Shown here: in pieces, positions 62,635 to 64,000 of the stretch
Numbering within the stretch: position 1 is the stretch's first letter
Layout of the letters: the number at the start of each line of letters is the position of its first letter
Source of the DNA: Tessaracoccus defluvii
GTDB lineage: Bacteria > Actinomycetota > Actinomycetes > Propionibacteriales > Propionibacteriaceae
Length of the DNA: 64,000 bases
Direction: 5' to 3'
Assembly: GCF_014489575.1 (NCBI RefSeq)
Contig: NZ_CP060789.1
Span: forward strand, 186,001 to 250,000
Program-made: the position numbers and the translations under genes
The notes under the pieces: generated by a model
Databases searched by the model: none
What the model was told of the DNA's origin: nothing
Seen by the model: the letters and a program-made list of their open reading frames with translations, nothing else

Positions 62635-64000
62635 GTGTCCATCGCCACCGCCAGGCCCAACCTGCTGTTCGTGATGTCCGACGACCATGCGGCCCACGCG
62701 ATCAGCGCCTACGGCAGCGCGGTGAACCAGACGCCCAACATCGATCGGATTGCCCAGGAGGGTGCGCGTCTCGACAGGGTGTTCTGCACCAACTCAATCT
62801 GCACGCCGTCGAGAGCGACCATCTCACCGGCACCTACAGCCACGTCAACGGCGCCTGCTCCATCTACTCGGAGCTGGACTACCGGGTGCCGCCGTACTCC
62901 CAGGTGCTGCGGGCTGCGGGGTACCAGACCGCGATCTTCGGGAAGTGGCACCTGGGCGTCTCGCCGCAGGCCAGACCTCGGGGGTTCGATGACTGGCGCA
63001 TCTTTCCTGGTCAGGGGGCCTACGTGGACCCCGTCATGTACGGTCCGGACGGCTAGGGTGTTGTCGAGGGCTATGCCACCGACATCATCACCGACCTGAG
63101 CCTCGAGTGGCTCCAGGTCAGGAACCGGGACCGGGCCTTCTGCCTCATGGTGCACCACAAGGCTCCGCACCGCCCATGGGTGCCGCATGAGCGACACCGG
63201 GACCTCTACCCCGCCGGCTCGATCCCCGAGCCTCTGACCATGTGGGACGACCACAGCGGTCGTGCAAGCGTTGTGCAAGCGGTTCGGATGACGATCGCCG
63301 ACGACCTGACCGATGCCGACATCAAGGAGACCGTTCCGGCGGAGTTGTTGGGAGCCGAGAACACACGGGAGCGGGCAGCGTGGAAGTACCAGCGCTACAT
63401 GCGTGATTACCTGCAGACCGTCCAGGCCGTCGACGACGGGTCGGCCGACTTCTCGACTGGCTCGATGCTGAAGGCTTGGCCGAGAACACCATCGTGGTCT
63501 ACACCTCGGACCAAGGCTTCTTCCTCGGAGACCACGGCTGGTTCGACAAGCGCCTGATGTACGAGCAGTCCCTTGGCATGCCGCTGGTCATCAGGTGGCC
63601 CGCGGAGATCACCGCCGGAACCCGGTGCCAGGAGATGATCATCAACGTGGACTTCGCGGCCACGTTCCTGGACATGTGCGGGCTGGACCCCGACGTTGCG
63701 CTGCCCCACCAGCAGGGCCGGAGCTTCCGTGTCCTCCTTCGGGGAACGGACGTGCCCGACTGGCCATCAGCTGTCTACTACCGCTACTGGGAGCACGACG
63801 ACCCGGAGCACCACGCCCCAGCGCACTACGGCGTCCGCAGCGAGGACTTCAAGTACATCGTCTACTACAACGACGGACTGGGGACGCCCGGGTCGTCCGA
63901 GCGGGTCCTGCCGACCGAGTACGAACTGTTCGACCTCCGCAGGGATCCCGCCGAACTGCACAACGTCGTCGATGACCCGGACTACGCCGCCGTGAGGCTG
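62635..64000 (+). pseudogene. Type I (formylglycine) sulfatase, broken, 3' end outside window
   Basis: GTG 62635 follows [60 protein letters not shown] carries metal ligands (SDDH) and the CxPSR formylglycine motif. Frame is lost near 62828 (one base; repaired reading [47 protein letters not shown]). An in-frame TAG follows at 63054-63056 ([13 protein letters not shown]). A second base is lost near 63428 before LLDWLDAEGLAENTIVVYTSDQGFFLGDHGWFDKRLMYEQSLGMPLVIRWP. The gene runs past 64000. It would desulfate host or algal glycans. Two base losses may be errors, but the stop codon needs separate proof. Confidence 0.78.

Noticed and set aside
63054..63056. Pyrrolysine or programmed readthrough of TAG
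   Set aside because: No pyl genes or recoding signals are seen, and the gene carries two further breaks, so damage or error is simpler.

Overview
High-GC actinobacterial chromosome. Gene order, DUF3073, a 13E12/DUF222-HNH protein, a monomeric NADP isocitrate dehydrogenase and a RIO-type kinase suggest Propionibacteriales, perhaps a Tessaracoccus-like Propionibacteriaceae; that placement is inference. Most operons are tightly packed, with ATGA, GTGA or TGATG overlaps between stop and start codons.

Region by region. 1-7114: molybdenum cofactor synthesis and molybdate uptake (moaE, moeB-like, moeA, moaC, mogA, a TOBE/HTH regulator, modABC), with a ~94-bp tandem repeat array between moeA and moaC. 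7158-9503: broken genes (frameshifted doxX, a collapsed macrolide-type ABC exporter, a frameshifted S1 protease). 9484-12177: membrane acyltransferase-like protein and a divergent two-component system. 12360-17032: mobile-element graveyard: truncated IS3, a Tn7/Tn5053-like tniB interrupted by a complete IS256-family element with TIRs and an 8-bp target duplication, then two tniQ-like genes. 17220-21561: DtxR-type box, a heme oxygenase lacking its distal helix, purF, purM and a CLC channel. 21550-22706: TetR and ketosteroid-dehydrogenase remnants fused head to head. 22769-26447: terminator, icd, DUF3073 and a hydrolase. 26516-27933: complete IS with ~48-bp TIRs. 27998-33618: nrfHA nitrite ammonification with System II cytochrome c maturation (TPR protein, ResB, CcsA, thioredoxin). 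33774-41367: HNH protein, RIO kinase, OmdA-like protein, GH13 glucosidase, four tRNAs, and a secreted SH3/peptidase. 41485-49825: regulators, alcohol dehydrogenase, nuclease, and an acetyltransferase-TetR/MFS locus around a perfect 19-bp inverted repeat, then a patatin and a pentapeptide protein. 49855-54661: type I restriction locus (hsdR, hsdS, only the tail of hsdM). 54686-64000: IS110 remnant, sulfatase remnant, GH29 alpha-L-fucosidase, a divergent sugar ABC importer and a second sulfatase, which together look like a sulfated-fucose glycan utilisation locus.

Two damage patterns run through the window. The first is about a dozen frameshifts, almost all single-base losses and often in short C or G runs (doxX, protease, icd, adh, nuclease twice, hsdR three times, fucosidase, permease, sulfatase twice). 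They hit even a central-metabolism gene, so uncorrected sequencing error is the leading explanation. The second is larger internal deletions within genes or across divergent gene pairs (ABC exporter, heme oxygenase, tetR/kstD, acetyltransferase, MFS, IS110/sulfatase), which indicate real erosion or assembly collapse. Breaks should be confirmed on raw reads before any gene is called dead. The clearest intact functional units are the Mo cofactor/mod cluster, the nrf respiratory cluster and the fucose-glycan locus.
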